Of a stretch of DNA of 14,313 bases, positions 1-7,102 are shown one piece after another (positions within the stretch are counted from its first letter, which is position 1; each line of letters begins with the position of its first letter). The notes below the pieces were generated by a model. It was not told the DNA's origin. It searched no databases and worked only from the letters and a program-made list of their open reading frames with translations. The stretch comes from an uncultured Coriobacteriaceae bacterium (lineage in GTDB: Bacteria > Actinomycetota > Coriobacteriia > Coriobacteriales > Atopobiaceae), in contig UQSV01000044.1 in NCBI GenBank assembly GCA_900543875.1, forward strand, positions 1-14,313, in the 5' to 3' direction. Position numbers and translations under genes: made by a program.

Positions 1-402
1 CCGCATGCGGTGGCGTGGCAAGGCGTCCACGGTTCCTACACATTTGGGCGGGAGGGGGCGCACCCACGAGATACGAGGGGAGGCCAAGGCTTCGCATCAT
101 GGTCACCCCTTCTACTTACCTATATATTGCGAGCACCAATCTAGCTACGGCCAGCATCTGCCCACCATATAGATTCACTGCTCGCGCACATCACATATAT
201 GTTTAGGCGCCACTTCTCCTCGGAGCAGGCCTTGCGGCCGTTCGGGATCTTGGCAAGGCCGACGAGCGCGAGGTGGGTGCCTGCAGCTCACCACCATCAT
301 GGCGTCCTTCCGCGAGCCGTATCAGGGCGTTCGGCTAAGCATTCGCGAGGGCCTCGCGGGGGTGCATGCCCACCGGCGCTAGGATGGATGCAAGGAGGAC
401 GT
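1..402. other. Leading region with no convincing gene
   Basis: No reading frame here has a good start, a ribosome binding site and native-looking codon use together. The stretch at about 105-205 is clearly richer in A/T than the rest of the window and includes the 10-bp palindrome ACATATATGT at 193-202. A near-perfect inverted repeat, CGCGAGG-G-CCTCGCG (344-358), lies about 45 bases before the HD-domain gene and could form a tight leader hairpin. A frame continuous with the HD gene is open from 199, but its 68 extra residues look non-coding and a much better start sits at 403. On the minus strand, 204-287 has G/C-ending codons typical of this genome but no start codon. Confidence 0.5.
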
Positions 403-1233
403 ATGATCATCGACCGAGACAGGGCCCGCACGGCGTTTGACACCTACGTGGCCGCCTATGACCCATCCAACCCGCGTATCGCGCTCAAGGTGGAGCACAC
501 CTATCGCGTGGCCGAAGTCGCGCATCGTATCGCCATGGGCCTTGGCCTGGACGAGCGGGACGTTGACCTCGCCTGGCTGTGCGGCCTGCTCCACGACATG
601 GGGCGCTTTGAGCAGGTTCGCCGCTGGGACACGTTTAGGGATGCGGACTCCACGAGCCACGCGCGCTTGGGCGAGAAGGTCCTGTTTGGCTCCCGCGAGC
701 ACCTGGGCAAGCCCATTGCAGGTAGCGGCGAGCCACGCATCCGCGACTTTGTTGCCGATGCCAGCGAGGACGAGGTCATACGGATAGCGGTTTGCCTCCA
801 CAGCGACTACCGCCTGCCCGCCGGCCTCGACGAGCGCACGCGCATGTTCTGCGACATCACCCGCGATGCCGACAAGATCGACATCCTGCGCGTCGCGAGC
901 CTCGACACGCCCGAGGCGATGCTGGGCTGCTCCATGGACGAGCTGCTGGGCAGCACCCTCTCGCCCGAGGCGACCCGGGCGTTTGACGAGCGCCGCTGCA
1001 TGCTGAGGGATGAGCGCTCACAGCCGGCCGACTTTCTCGTGAGCTTTGCCTGCTTTGCCTTTGAGCTGGCGTTTGCGCCCAGCAAGAAGATCATGCGCGA
1101 GCAGGGCTGCGCCATCGGGCTGCTCGAGCACCCGTTTGGGGCTAACGGCCCCTTCCACAACGACCACACCCGCGCCGAGCTCGCCCGCATGGCACGCGAG
1201 ATGGGCGCCTACCTGGAGGAAGATGCCTCGTGA
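403..1233 (+). CDS. HD-domain phosphohydrolase
   Basis: Predicted metal-dependent phosphohydrolase of 276 residues; the substrate is unknown. The metal-binding pattern of HD domains is visible: His32 in the first helix, His64-Asp65 in GLLHDMGRFE, His86 in a SHARLGE motif, His133 in CLHSDYR, and Asp157 in DADKID. No second domain, signal peptide or membrane segment is seen, so it is probably a soluble cytoplasmic enzyme. The start is ATG 403 because GGAGG (393-397) lies five bases upstream; the frame is open to 199 but the added residues look non-coding. The gene overlaps the asparaginase gene by four bases (GTGA), which points to one transcript and coupled translation. Family assignment is firm. 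Nucleotide or (p)ppGpp hydrolysis is possible, but nothing in the sequence settles it. Confidence 0.88.
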   Translation: MIIDRDRARTAFDTYVAAYDPSNPRIALKVEHTYRVAEVAHRIAMGLGLDERDVDLAWLCGLLHDMGRFEQVRRWDTFRDADSTSHARLGEKVLFGSREHLGKPIAGSGEPRIRDFVADASEDEVIRIAVCLHSDYRLPAGLDERTRMFCDITRDADKIDILRVASLDTPEAMLGCSMDELLGSTLSPEATRAFDERRCMLRDERSQPADFLVSFACFAFELAFAPSKKIMREQGCAIGLLEHPFGANGPFHNDHTRAELARMAREMGAYLEEDAS

Positions 1234-2231
1234 CCAAGCCGCGCATCCTCATGGTCGCCACCGGCGGCACCATCGCTTCTGCCGAGGAGGGCAACGGCCT
1301 GACGCCGCAGCTCACCGGCGAGCAGCTTGCCGGCTACGTGCCGCAGGCCTCCGAGCTCGCTGACATCGACATCGTGCAGCCCATGAACATCGACAGCACC
1401 AACATGCGCCCCGGCGACTGGCAGGCGATTGGCGACGCGATCCTTGCCCGCTACGAGGACTACGACGGCTTCGTGGTGCTGCACGGCACCGACACGATGG
1501 CCTACACCGCCGCCGCACTCTCCTACCTCATCCAGGACAGCCCGCGCCCCATCGTGCTCACCGGCTCGCAGCAGCCCATGAGCAGCCCCTTCACCGACGC
1601 GCGCATCAACCTCTACCAGAGCGTGCTGTACGCCTGCGACGAGGAGTCACGCGACGTGTCGGTCGTCTTTGGCGGCAAGGTGGTCGCGGGCACCCGCGCG
1701 CGCAAGCAGCGCACGATGAGCTTCAACGCCTTTACCAGCGTGAACTACCCCGAGCTCGCGCTCATCCGCAACGAGCGCATCATCCGCACGGCCCCCGCCG
1801 ACGCGCGCCGGCGCGCCCACGAGCCGCGCATCTACCACGACCTCGACGAGCGCGTCTTTGCGCTCAAGCTCACGCCCGAGGTGAACCCCTCCGTGTTCAC
1901 GCTGCTGCGCGAGGACTACGACGCCATCATCCTCGAGACGTTTGGCATTGGCGGCATCCCCGACGCTCTGCACGATGCCATCTTTGGGTGGGTCGACTCA
2001 GGCCGTACGCTCGTCGTAACGACCCAGGTGCCCGAGGAGGGCCTTGACCTGGGCGTCTACGAGGTGGGGCGCGCCTATGCCGAGCACCCCGGCATCCTGC
2101 GCGGCGCCGACATGACCTGCGAGGCGCTCGTGGCCAAGACCATGTGGGCGCTGGGACAGACGCGCGACGCAACCCGCCTGCAGGAGCTCTTCTACGCCCC
2201 CGTGAACCACGACCGTCTGGCGGAGGCCTAG
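1230..2231 (+). CDS. ansA: Type I (cytoplasmic) L-asparaginase
   Basis: Hydrolyses L-asparagine to L-aspartate and ammonia. The 333-residue length fits bacterial asparaginases. Both active-site threonine motifs are present: ATGGTIAS near the N-terminus (Thr14) and HGTDTMAYTA (Thr87-Asp88). The conserved lysine lies in RARKQRTMSF (Lys159). A smaller C-terminal domain includes ETFGIGGIPD. No signal peptide is seen, which favours the cytoplasmic type I form over the secreted type II form. The start is GTG 1230, which overlaps the stop of the HD-domain gene and is preceded by GGAGGA at 1215-1220. A later ATG at 1251 would remove the first beta-strand before the catalytic threonine. No clear intrinsic terminator follows, so some read-through into the downstream ABC operon is possible. 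Confidence 0.92.
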   Translation: MTKPRILMVATGGTIASAEEGNGLTPQLTGEQLAGYVPQASELADIDIVQPMNIDSTNMRPGDWQAIGDAILARYEDYDGFVVLHGTDTMAYTAAALSYLIQDSPRPIVLTGSQQPMSSPFTDARINLYQSVLYACDEESRDVSVVFGGKVVAGTRARKQRTMSFNAFTSVNYPELALIRNERIIRTAPADARRRAHEPRIYHDLDERVFALKLTPEVNPSVFTLLREDYDAIILETFGIGGIPDALHDAIFGWVDSGRTLVVTTQVPEEGLDLGVYEVGRAYAEHPGILRGADMTCEALVAKTMWALGQTRDATRLQELFYAPVNHDRLAEA

Positions 2232-2306
2232 CGCGGGCGGCACAGGACGGGAGCATCAAAGGTTACAAGTTGGTATCCGCCGCGCACGCGGGGGCTCAAA
2301 CCGAGC

Positions 2307-2333
2307 TTAGCAGGCAAATTCCACAGATAGAAT
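2307..2333 (+). promoter_or_regulatory. Candidate promoter for the ABC importer operon
   Basis: TTAGCA (2307-2312) and TAGAAT (2328-2333) resemble -35 and -10 hexamers with a 15-base spacer, shorter than the ideal 17. They sit in a locally A/T-richer patch about 85 bases before the lipoprotein gene. A perfect 6-bp inverted repeat, TAGCAG (2308-2313) and CTGCTA (2336-2341), brackets the candidate and could be an operator. This is pattern matching only. Confidence 0.3.
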
Positions 2334-2417
2334 GGCTGCTACCACTAGGGATGCGCACCCAGGGGCCGCGCGGCGCAAGCCCGCCCGCGGAAGGGCGCGC
2401 AGAAAGGAAGGGGACCC

Positions 2418-3395
2418 ATGAACTCCATCTCTAGGCGCTCGTTCGTTACCGGCGCCGCCGGCTCGGCCCTGCTCGCGCTCTCCGCGTGCGGCGCTTCCAA
2501 CTCCGGCTCGTCCGACGACTCCGGCGAGAAGACCTACAAGGTCGGCGTCCTGCAGCTCACGCAGCACGCCGCCCTCGATGCCGCCAACGAGGGCTTCGTC
2601 GAGGCCCTCGACGAGTCTGGCATCAAGTACACGATCGACCAACAGAACGCCAACAACGACCAGAGCGCCTGTGCCACCATCGCCTCCAAGCTCGTGGGCG
2701 ACGGCGACGACCTGATCTACGTCATCGCCACGCCGGCCGCCCAGGCCGTAGCCGCCGCGACGAGCGACATCCCCATCGTGGGCTCCGCCATCACCGACTA
2801 CGCCGCCTCCGGCCTCGTCGCCGACAACGACAAGCCTGGCGGAAACCTCACCGGCACCTCCGACATGAACCCGGTTGACGACCAGATCGCCATGCTCCAG
2901 AAGGTCCTGCCCAACGCCAAGCACGTGGGCATGCTCTACTGCACCGCCGAGTCGAACTCGCAGCTGCAGGTCGAGATGGCCGAGGCTGCCTGCGACAAGG
3001 CCGGCCTCACGCACGACCGTTACACCGTCTCGAGCTCCAACGAGGTCCAGAGCGTCGTCGAGTCGATGGTAGGCAAGGTCGACGCCGGCTACACCCCCAC
3101 CGACAACACCATCGCCGCCGCTGCCGCCCAGGTAGGCCAGATTGCCAAGGAGGGCAAGCTGCCCTTCATCACCGGCGAGGAGAACATGTGTATGGGCATG
3201 GGCATCTGCACCCTCTCCATCGACTACAAGGAGCTGGGCAAGATGGCCGGCCAGATGGCCGTCAAGATCCTGAAGGGCGAGGACACCCCCGCCAACATGG
3301 CCATCGAGACCGAGACGGGCGACCAGCTCAAGGTCGTCAAGAACGAGGAGATGGCCGAGGCCCTCGGCATCGACCTGTCCGCGCTCGACGCCTAG
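2418..3395 (+). CDS. ABC transporter substrate-binding lipoprotein (COG2984, TrpX-like)
   Basis: Extracytoplasmic binding component of the importer encoded with the next two genes; 325 residues. The N-terminus has a twin-arginine motif (SRRSFV, residues 5-10), a hydrophobic stretch and the lipobox LSAC, with Cys24 as the lipidated residue. This suggests Tat export as a lipoprotein. The mature part begins with YKVGVLQLTQHAALD, a beta-alpha start typical of the ABC_sub_bind family. Related systems in streptococci take up tryptophan, and others have been linked to different aromatic or small organic ligands, so the substrate is not predictable here. The start ATG 2418 is preceded by an AGGAAGGGG purine stretch (2404-2412). 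A strong hairpin separates this gene from the permease and could keep the binding protein in excess over the membrane parts. Confidence 0.88.
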   Translation: MNSISRRSFVTGAAGSALLALSACGASNSGSSDDSGEKTYKVGVLQLTQHAALDAANEGFVEALDESGIKYTIDQQNANNDQSACATIASKLVGDGDDLIYVIATPAAQAVAAATSDIPIVGSAITDYAASGLVADNDKPGGNLTGTSDMNPVDDQIAMLQKVLPNAKHVGMLYCTAESNSQLQVEMAEAACDKAGLTHDRYTVSSSNEVQSVVESMVGKVDAGYTPTDNTIAAAAAQVGQIAKEGKLPFITGEENMCMGMGICTLSIDYKELGKMAGQMAVKILKGEDTPANMAIETETGDQLKVVKNEEMAEALGIDLSALDA

Positions 3396-3438
3396 GGGTC
3401 GAGCGCCGATGACGCGGGGCGCCTCGCCTCGCCCACGC

Positions 3439-3444
3439 TAAACT
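3439..3444 (+). promoter_or_regulatory. Candidate internal -10 element before the permease gene
   Basis: TAAACT matches the -10 consensus at four of six positions and is one of the few A/T-rich hexamers between the binding-protein and permease genes. No convincing -35 lies at the usual distance. A promoter here would start transcripts just before the 3465-3493 hairpin. Confidence 0.2.
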
Positions 3445-3464
3445 AGTGCGCGTTGCACGCTTTC

Positions 3465-3497
3465 GCGCCCCGGTGGGAAATCCGTCGGGGCGCATTT
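3465..3497 (+). terminator. Strong hairpin between binding-protein and permease genes: attenuator or partial terminator
   Basis: GCGCCCCG (3465-3472) pairs perfectly with CGGGGCGC (3486-3493). The stem continues inward with two wobble and two G-C pairs (3473-3476 with 3482-3485) to a five-base GAAAT loop, about 12 bp in all. It is followed by ATTTG, a weak U tract. It ends just before the permease Shine-Dalgarno sequence (3502-3508). The same 8-mer CGGGGCGC also occurs at 3415-3422, giving a competing partner for the left arm. The hairpin could act as an attenuator, a partial terminator or an mRNA-stability element; the sequence does not decide which. Confidence 0.6.
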
Positions 3498-3513
3498 GAA
3501 TGGAAGGAACCAC

Positions 3514-4428
3514 ATGCTGACAGCAATGCTCGGCGCCGTGTCCCAGGGAATCCTGTGGGGCATCATGGTGCTTGGCGTCTTCATCACCTACAAGCTGCTC
3601 GACATCCCCGACCTGACGGTCGATGGCAGCTTCGCCACGGGCGGCACGGTCTGCGCGGTGCTCGTGGTCGCTGGCGTGAACCCCGCGCTGGCCATCGTCG
3701 CCGCCATGGCCGCGGGCGCCGTCGCCGGCGCGGTCACGGGCTTCCTCACCACGGTGTTCGAGATTCCCGCGATCCTCTCGGGCATCCTCACCCAGATCAG
3801 CCTGTGGTCAATCAACCTGCGCATCATGGGCAAGTCGAACACGCCGCTGCTCACGAGCGACACCGTGTTCAGCCAGCTGGGCAACGCCACCGGCCTCACC
3901 TCCAACGTCTGCGCCATCATCGTGGGCCTCATCGTGGCCGTGGTGATCGTTGCCGGCCTGTACTGGTTCTTTGGCACCGAAATTGGCAGCGCCCTGCGCG
4001 CCACCGGCAACAACGAGGCCATGATCCGTGCCCTAGGCGTCAACACCAACCGCACCAAGATGCTCGCGCTCATCCTGTCCAACGCCCTCGTTGGCCTATC
4101 GGGTGGCCTCATCTGCGAGCAGCAGAAGTACGCCGACATCGGCATGGGCACCGGCGCCATCGTCATCGGCCTTGCCGCCATCGTCATCGGCGAGGTGCTC
4201 GGCCGTCTGCTGCCTGGCGGCCTCTCCAAGTTTGGCGCCAGGCTCGTCTCGGCCGTCGCCGGCTCCGTGGTCTACTTCCTCATCCGCGCCATCGTTCTGC
4301 AGATGGGCATGGACGCCAACGACATGAAGCTCCTCTCGGCCATCATCGTTGCCCTGGCCCTGTGCGTGCCCGTGGTGTGGGAACGCATCCAGAGGCGCCG
4401 CTCCTACTCGAAGGGAGGCGAGCAGTAA
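3514..4428 (+). CDS. ABC transporter permease (COG4120, TrpY-like)
   Basis: Membrane channel subunit of the importer; 304 residues, very hydrophobic, with roughly eight to nine predicted transmembrane segments. It belongs to the BPD_transp_2 type. The N-terminal signature KLLDIPDLTVDGSFATGG (about residues 28-45), typical of this permease group, is present. ATG 3514 was chosen because GGAAGGA (3502-3508) precedes it at a good distance; a TTG at 3496 would add six residues and overlaps the foot of the upstream hairpin. Its stop codon shares one base with the ATPase start (TAATG), so the two proteins are probably made at matched levels. A long overlapping open frame in the ATPase register also crosses this gene, but its composition is non-coding. 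Confidence 0.9.
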   Translation: MLTAMLGAVSQGILWGIMVLGVFITYKLLDIPDLTVDGSFATGGTVCAVLVVAGVNPALAIVAAMAAGAVAGAVTGFLTTVFEIPAILSGILTQISLWSINLRIMGKSNTPLLTSDTVFSQLGNATGLTSNVCAIIVGLIVAVVIVAGLYWFFGTEIGSALRATGNNEAMIRALGVNTNRTKMLALILSNALVGLSGGLICEQQKYADIGMGTGAIVIGLAAIVIGEVLGRLLPGGLSKFGARLVSAVAGSVVYFLIRAIVLQMGMDANDMKLLSAIIVALALCVPVVWERIQRRRSYSKGGEQ

Positions 4429-5231
4429 TGACGACGATGCTCAAGCTCACCAACGTCAAGAAGACCTTCAACCCGGGAAGCGTGAACGAGAAGCGCGCCC
4501 TGACCGGCGTCAACCTCGAGCTCGAGGAGGGCGACTTCGTCACCGTCATCGGCGGAAACGGCGCCGGCAAGTCGACGCTGCTCAACATGGTCTCGGGCGT
4601 CTACCCGCTCGACTCGGGCGTCATCGAGCTCGGCGGCGTCGACGTCTCGCGCCTCTCCGAGCCCGCGCGCGCCAAGTACCTGGGCCGCGTGTTCCAGGAC
4701 CCGATGATGGGCACCGCTGCCGACATGCAAATCGACGAGAACCTGGCCCTCGCCAGGCGTCGCGGCAAGCACCGCGGCCTCGCCTGGGGCATCTCCGCGG
4801 CCGAGAAGAAGGAGTATCCCGAGCTGCTCGCCACGCTTGGCCTTGGCCTCGAGACGCGCATGACTGCCAAGGTGGGCCTGCTCTCCGGCGGCCAGCGCCA
4901 GGCACTCACCCTGCTCATGGCCACACTCACGAACCCCAAGCTGCTGCTGCTCGACGAGCACACCGCGGCCCTCGACCCCAAGACAGCCGCCAAGGTCCTC
5001 GAGCTCACCGACAAGATCGTCTCCGAGCGCGGCCTCACCACCCTCATGGTGACGCATAACATGAACGACGCCATCCGCCTGGGCAACCGCCTCATCATGA
5101 TGCACAACGGCAACGTCATCTATGACGTGCGCGGCGAGGAGAAGAAGCGCCTCACCGTATCCGGCCTGCTCCAGAAGTTCGAGGAGGTCTCGGGTGGCGA
5201 GCTCGCCAACGACCGCATGCTGCTGAGCTAG
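4428..5231 (+). CDS. ABC transporter ATP-binding protein (COG1101, TrpZ-like)
   Basis: Cytoplasmic ATPase that powers the importer; 267 residues. All nucleotide-binding motifs are intact: Walker A GGNGAGKST (42-50), Q-loop glutamine Gln90 in VFQDP, the signature LSGGQRQA (152-159), Walker B LLLLDE (172-177) followed by HTAALDP with the D-loop, and the H-loop His210 in MVTHNM. AGGGAGG (4412-4418) lies before ATG 4428, which overlaps the permease stop by one base. With the binding protein and permease this makes a complete three-gene importer, closed by a strong terminator. The same frame is open upstream to 3453, which could mislead gene callers into a 592-codon product; ATP-binding domain homology begins only at 4428. 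Confidence 0.93.
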   Translation: MTTMLKLTNVKKTFNPGSVNEKRALTGVNLELEEGDFVTVIGGNGAGKSTLLNMVSGVYPLDSGVIELGGVDVSRLSEPARAKYLGRVFQDPMMGTAADMQIDENLALARRRGKHRGLAWGISAAEKKEYPELLATLGLGLETRMTAKVGLLSGGQRQALTLLMATLTNPKLLLLDEHTAALDPKTAAKVLELTDKIVSERGLTTLMVTHNMNDAIRLGNRLIMMHNGNVIYDVRGEEKKRLTVSGLLQKFEEVSGGELANDRMLLS

Positions 5232-5257
5232 CCTCACCTGGCATAGCCACCCGCTCG

Positions 5258-5290
5258 AGGGGCCTCGCACTTGGTGCGGGGCCCCTTTTG
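5258..5290 (+). terminator. Rho-independent terminator of the ABC importer operon
   Basis: GGGGCC (5259-5264), a T·G wobble and CGCAC (5266-5270) form one arm. GTGCG (5274-5278) and GGGCCCC (5279-5285) form the other, around a TTG loop. The stem is about 12 bp with one wobble pair and is followed by TTTT (5286-5289). It lies 27 bases past the ATPase stop. Confidence 0.92.
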
Positions 5291-5292
5291 CA

Positions 5293-5301
5293 TGCTATTC
5301 T
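5293..5301 (+). promoter_or_regulatory. Candidate extended -10 promoter for the HTH-protein gene
   Basis: TGC followed by TATTCT (5296-5301) resembles an extended -10 element, directly after the preceding operon's terminator. No good -35 is visible at 17 bases. Initiation near 5308 would give a leader of about 65 bases before ATG 5374. Since the gene lies alone between two terminators it needs its own promoter, and this is the best candidate. Confidence 0.35.
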
Positions 5302-5373
5302 CTACCTGTGCTTTTTGGCGAGGCGCCCGCGCGCGCCCGTCGTCCCCTTAAGAGAACAGGAGGGCTCATCTCC

Positions 5374-6267
5374 ATGAGACCCGAAACTTCCGAGGCGCTC
5401 GCTCGCCTCGTCTCCATCTACGTTGCCCTGATCGAGCGCACTGGCATCGACATCAACGACGCCAACATCAACAGGATCATGACCGACCCGTTTGCCGCGT
5501 GCGAGTCGCTCAACGAGCTCGCCGTGAAGGTGGGCGCCCTCGACGCCGAGGCCGACGCCGTAATCGCCGCCATCTACGAGTCGATGGACGCCGCCGACGC
5601 CCGCTCGGCCGCTGACGAGGCCTGCCTTACCATGGCTGCGTCGGCCTGGGAGACCACCCACGTCGAGCGCCCCGTCCCCGAACCCGAGCCGGAGCCCGAG
5701 CCCCAGGCGGCCGACGAGCCCAAGGATGCCGAGGTCCCCAATGAGGCCGAGGACAAGCCCAAGCGCCGTCGCCGCTCCAAGGCCAAGAAGGCCGAGGGCG
5801 AGGATGTCGCCGAAGCCCCCGAAGAGGCCGCCGACGGCCAGGGTGCCAGGGAGCAGGAGCAGGGTACCCCGCAGGAGGCCCCCGTCGACACCAAGCCGGG
5901 CCGCCGCTCGCGCGCCAAGGCCAAGGCCGAGCGCAAGGACATGGACGCCCAGACCGAGAAGGACGCCCCCGGCAAGAAGAGGCGCACGAAGAAGGACGAG
6001 GCAGCCTCCGCAGACGAGCAGTCCGCCGACGCTGCCGCCGTTACCGACAAGCCCGCGGAGGCAGTCGCCCCCGAGACGAGCGCAAAGACCGAGACGCCCG
6101 CAGCCGCCAAGGCCGAGTCGCTCTCCGTTGACCAGGCGGTCGCCATCCTGGGCGTGAGCCGCCCCACCGTCTACAAGCTCATCGAGTCGGGCGAGCTGCC
6201 AGCCTACAAGAAGGGCCGTTCCTGGCGCATCTCCGCCGAGGCCGTCTCCAAGCGCGCGGCCAACTAG
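5374..6267 (+). CDS. Helical / basic-linker protein with C-terminal excisionase-type HTH
   Basis: A 297-residue protein in three parts. Residues 1-98 are predicted helical and moderately acidic, without a recognised family. Residues 99-246 are low-complexity and probably disordered: a (PE)n run at 101-110, then long Ala/Glu/Lys stretches with three basic clusters, KPKRRRRSKAKK (128-139), GRRSRAKAKAERK (176-188) and GKKRRTKK (200-207), resembling histone H1-like tails. Residues 249-295 are an excisionase-family (MerR-like) helix-turn-helix, with SVDQAVAILGVSRPTVYKLI then a GELPAYKKGRSWRI wing. It is probably a DNA-binding or nucleoid-associated protein; its target is unknown. AGGAGG (5358-5363) precedes ATG 5374. 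An earlier GTG at 5308 is unlikely because it leaves no room for a promoter after the terminator. Nothing phage-like lies nearby, which argues against a true excisionase. Confidence 0.85.
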   Translation: MRPETSEALARLVSIYVALIERTGIDINDANINRIMTDPFAACESLNELAVKVGALDAEADAVIAAIYESMDAADARSAADEACLTMAASAWETTHVERPVPEPEPEPEPQAADEPKDAEVPNEAEDKPKRRRRSKAKKAEGEDVAEAPEEAADGQGAREQEQGTPQEAPVDTKPGRRSRAKAKAERKDMDAQTEKDAPGKKRRTKKDEAASADEQSADAAAVTDKPAEAVAPETSAKTETPAAAKAESLSVDQAVAILGVSRPTVYKLIESGELPAYKKGRSWRISAEAVSKRAAN

Positions 6268-6296
6268 CGCCCGCGCAAGGGCACCCAGCCACAGAC

Positions 6297-6338
6297 GAGG
6301 GGCGCGACGGCCAGACGGTCGCCGCGCCCCTCTCTCGT
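6297..6338. terminator. Hairpin between convergent genes, probable bidirectional terminator
   Basis: GAGGGGCGCG (6297-6306) pairs perfectly with CGCGCCCCTC (6323-6332). After an A/C mismatch the stem continues with CGGCC (6308-6312) and GGTCG (6317-6321), including one G·T pair, to an AGAC loop. It lies between the HTH-protein gene and the convergent PAP2 gene. Neither flank has a clean T-run, so termination strength is uncertain. Confidence 0.6.
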
Positions 6339-6372
6339 AAACATGAGGCGGCATGGGCCACACGCACGGGCG

Positions 6373-7080
6373 CTAGCGGCGCAGGGCCTCCTCGCCAGAG
6401 CTCCCAAGGTCGTCCTCGCCAACGAACAGCGGCACGGCCACGCGCGTGTAGACCGCCAGCCACGCCATCGACAGACAGAAGCCTCCCAGCACGTCGCTCG
6501 CATAGTGAACGCCCAGGTAGATGCGGCTCACGCCAATCATCACGATGACGAGGGCAAAGCCCGTGGCATAGAGGCGGCGCAAGCGGCGGTCGGCCTCGTA
6601 CTTCCACACGAGCCAGGCGAGCAGGCCAAAGAAGGCCATGGCCGCCATCGAGTGGCCCGAGGGGAAGCTGAACCCGCTTGCCGTCGCCAGCCTGAAGCCA
6701 TCAGGGCGCGGGCGCTGGATGATGAACTTGAGCACCTGGTTGATGACGACCACCAGCACGAGGTTCACCGCGCAGCACATGCCCGGGCGCTTGCCCGGGG
6801 CAAACGCCGCCACCGCAAGCAGCAGCACCACGAGCGAGACGGGCGTGGCAAGCGCCGAGAAGCTCTCCATGACGGGCGTGAGCCAGGGGGTGCGCAGGTG
6901 CTCGACGATGAGCCAGTAGGCCGCGCGGTCGAGCCGCATCGACTCGGCGTCGTACACGTCCTCGAGGATCATGAGGAAGACCAGCACGCAGGCGCACACC
7001 ACGATGACGCGCAGATTCTTTCTCGCAAGCCCCGCGAGGCTGCTCGCGACGCCCCTCGCTCCCCGATTCTTTTCGTCCAT
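6373..7080 (-). CDS. PAP2-superfamily membrane phosphatase
   Basis: Integral membrane phosphatase of the PAP2 / type 2 phosphatidic acid phosphatase superfamily; 235 residues with about five to six transmembrane segments. The full catalytic triad of motifs is present: KFIIQRPRP (Lys118, Arg125-Pro126), PSGHS (Ser141-Gly142-His143) and SRIYLGVHYASD (Ser185-Arg186, His192, Asp196). The likely substrate is a lipid phosphate such as undecaprenyl diphosphate or phosphatidate, with the active site facing outside. The family does not allow a finer choice. ATG 7080 was chosen because an AAGGAG sequence lies eight bases upstream. ATG 7101 and TTG 7104 in the same frame would place the start on top of that ribosome binding site. 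Its transcript may begin near 7155 and contain a folded leader. Confidence 0.9.
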   Translation of the reverse strand: MDEKNRGARGVASSLAGLARKNLRVIVVCACVLVFLMILEDVYDAESMRLDRAAYWLIVEHLRTPWLTPVMESFSALATPVSLVVLLLAVAAFAPGKRPGMCCAVNLVLVVVINQVLKFIIQRPRPDGFRLATASGFSFPSGHSMAAMAFFGLLAWLVWKYEADRRLRRLYATGFALVIVMIGVSRIYLGVHYASDVLGGFCLSMAWLAVYTRVAVPLFVGEDDLGSSGEEALRR

Positions 7081-7102
7081 TGATCTTGCTCCTTCTTGCA
7101 TC

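Noticed and set aside
1..101. Minus-strand frame starting at ATG 101 and running off the left edge, preceded by GAAGGGG
   Set aside because: Only about 33 codons are visible, the residues are Pro/Arg-rich and codon use is unlike the genome. Too little evidence to call a partial gene.
199..402. N-terminal extension of the HD-domain protein starting at 199
   Set aside because: The extra 68 residues have no HD-family character, and ATG 403 has a strong Shine-Dalgarno sequence five bases upstream.
3400..3513. A tryptophan leader peptide controlling the TrpXYZ-like permease gene
   Set aside because: The only frame with TGG codons here has no stop before the permease gene and no ribosome binding site, so it is not a leader peptide.
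3453..5231. A 592-codon open frame that would fuse extra sequence to the ABC ATPase
   Set aside because: The first part is the permease gene read in another frame: Arg/His/Pro-rich, without domains. The ATPase begins at 4428 with its own ribosome binding site and Walker A in the expected place.
5308..5373. Upstream GTG start at 5308 for the HTH-protein gene
   Set aside because: It lies 18 bases after the previous terminator with no ribosome binding site, while ATG 5374 has AGGAGG upstream. The added residues are Ala/Arg-rich and unlike the mature domain.
5374..6267. Phage or plasmid excisionase as the identity of the HTH protein
   Set aside because: It is several times longer than usual excisionases, and no integrase, attachment site or phage gene is present nearby.
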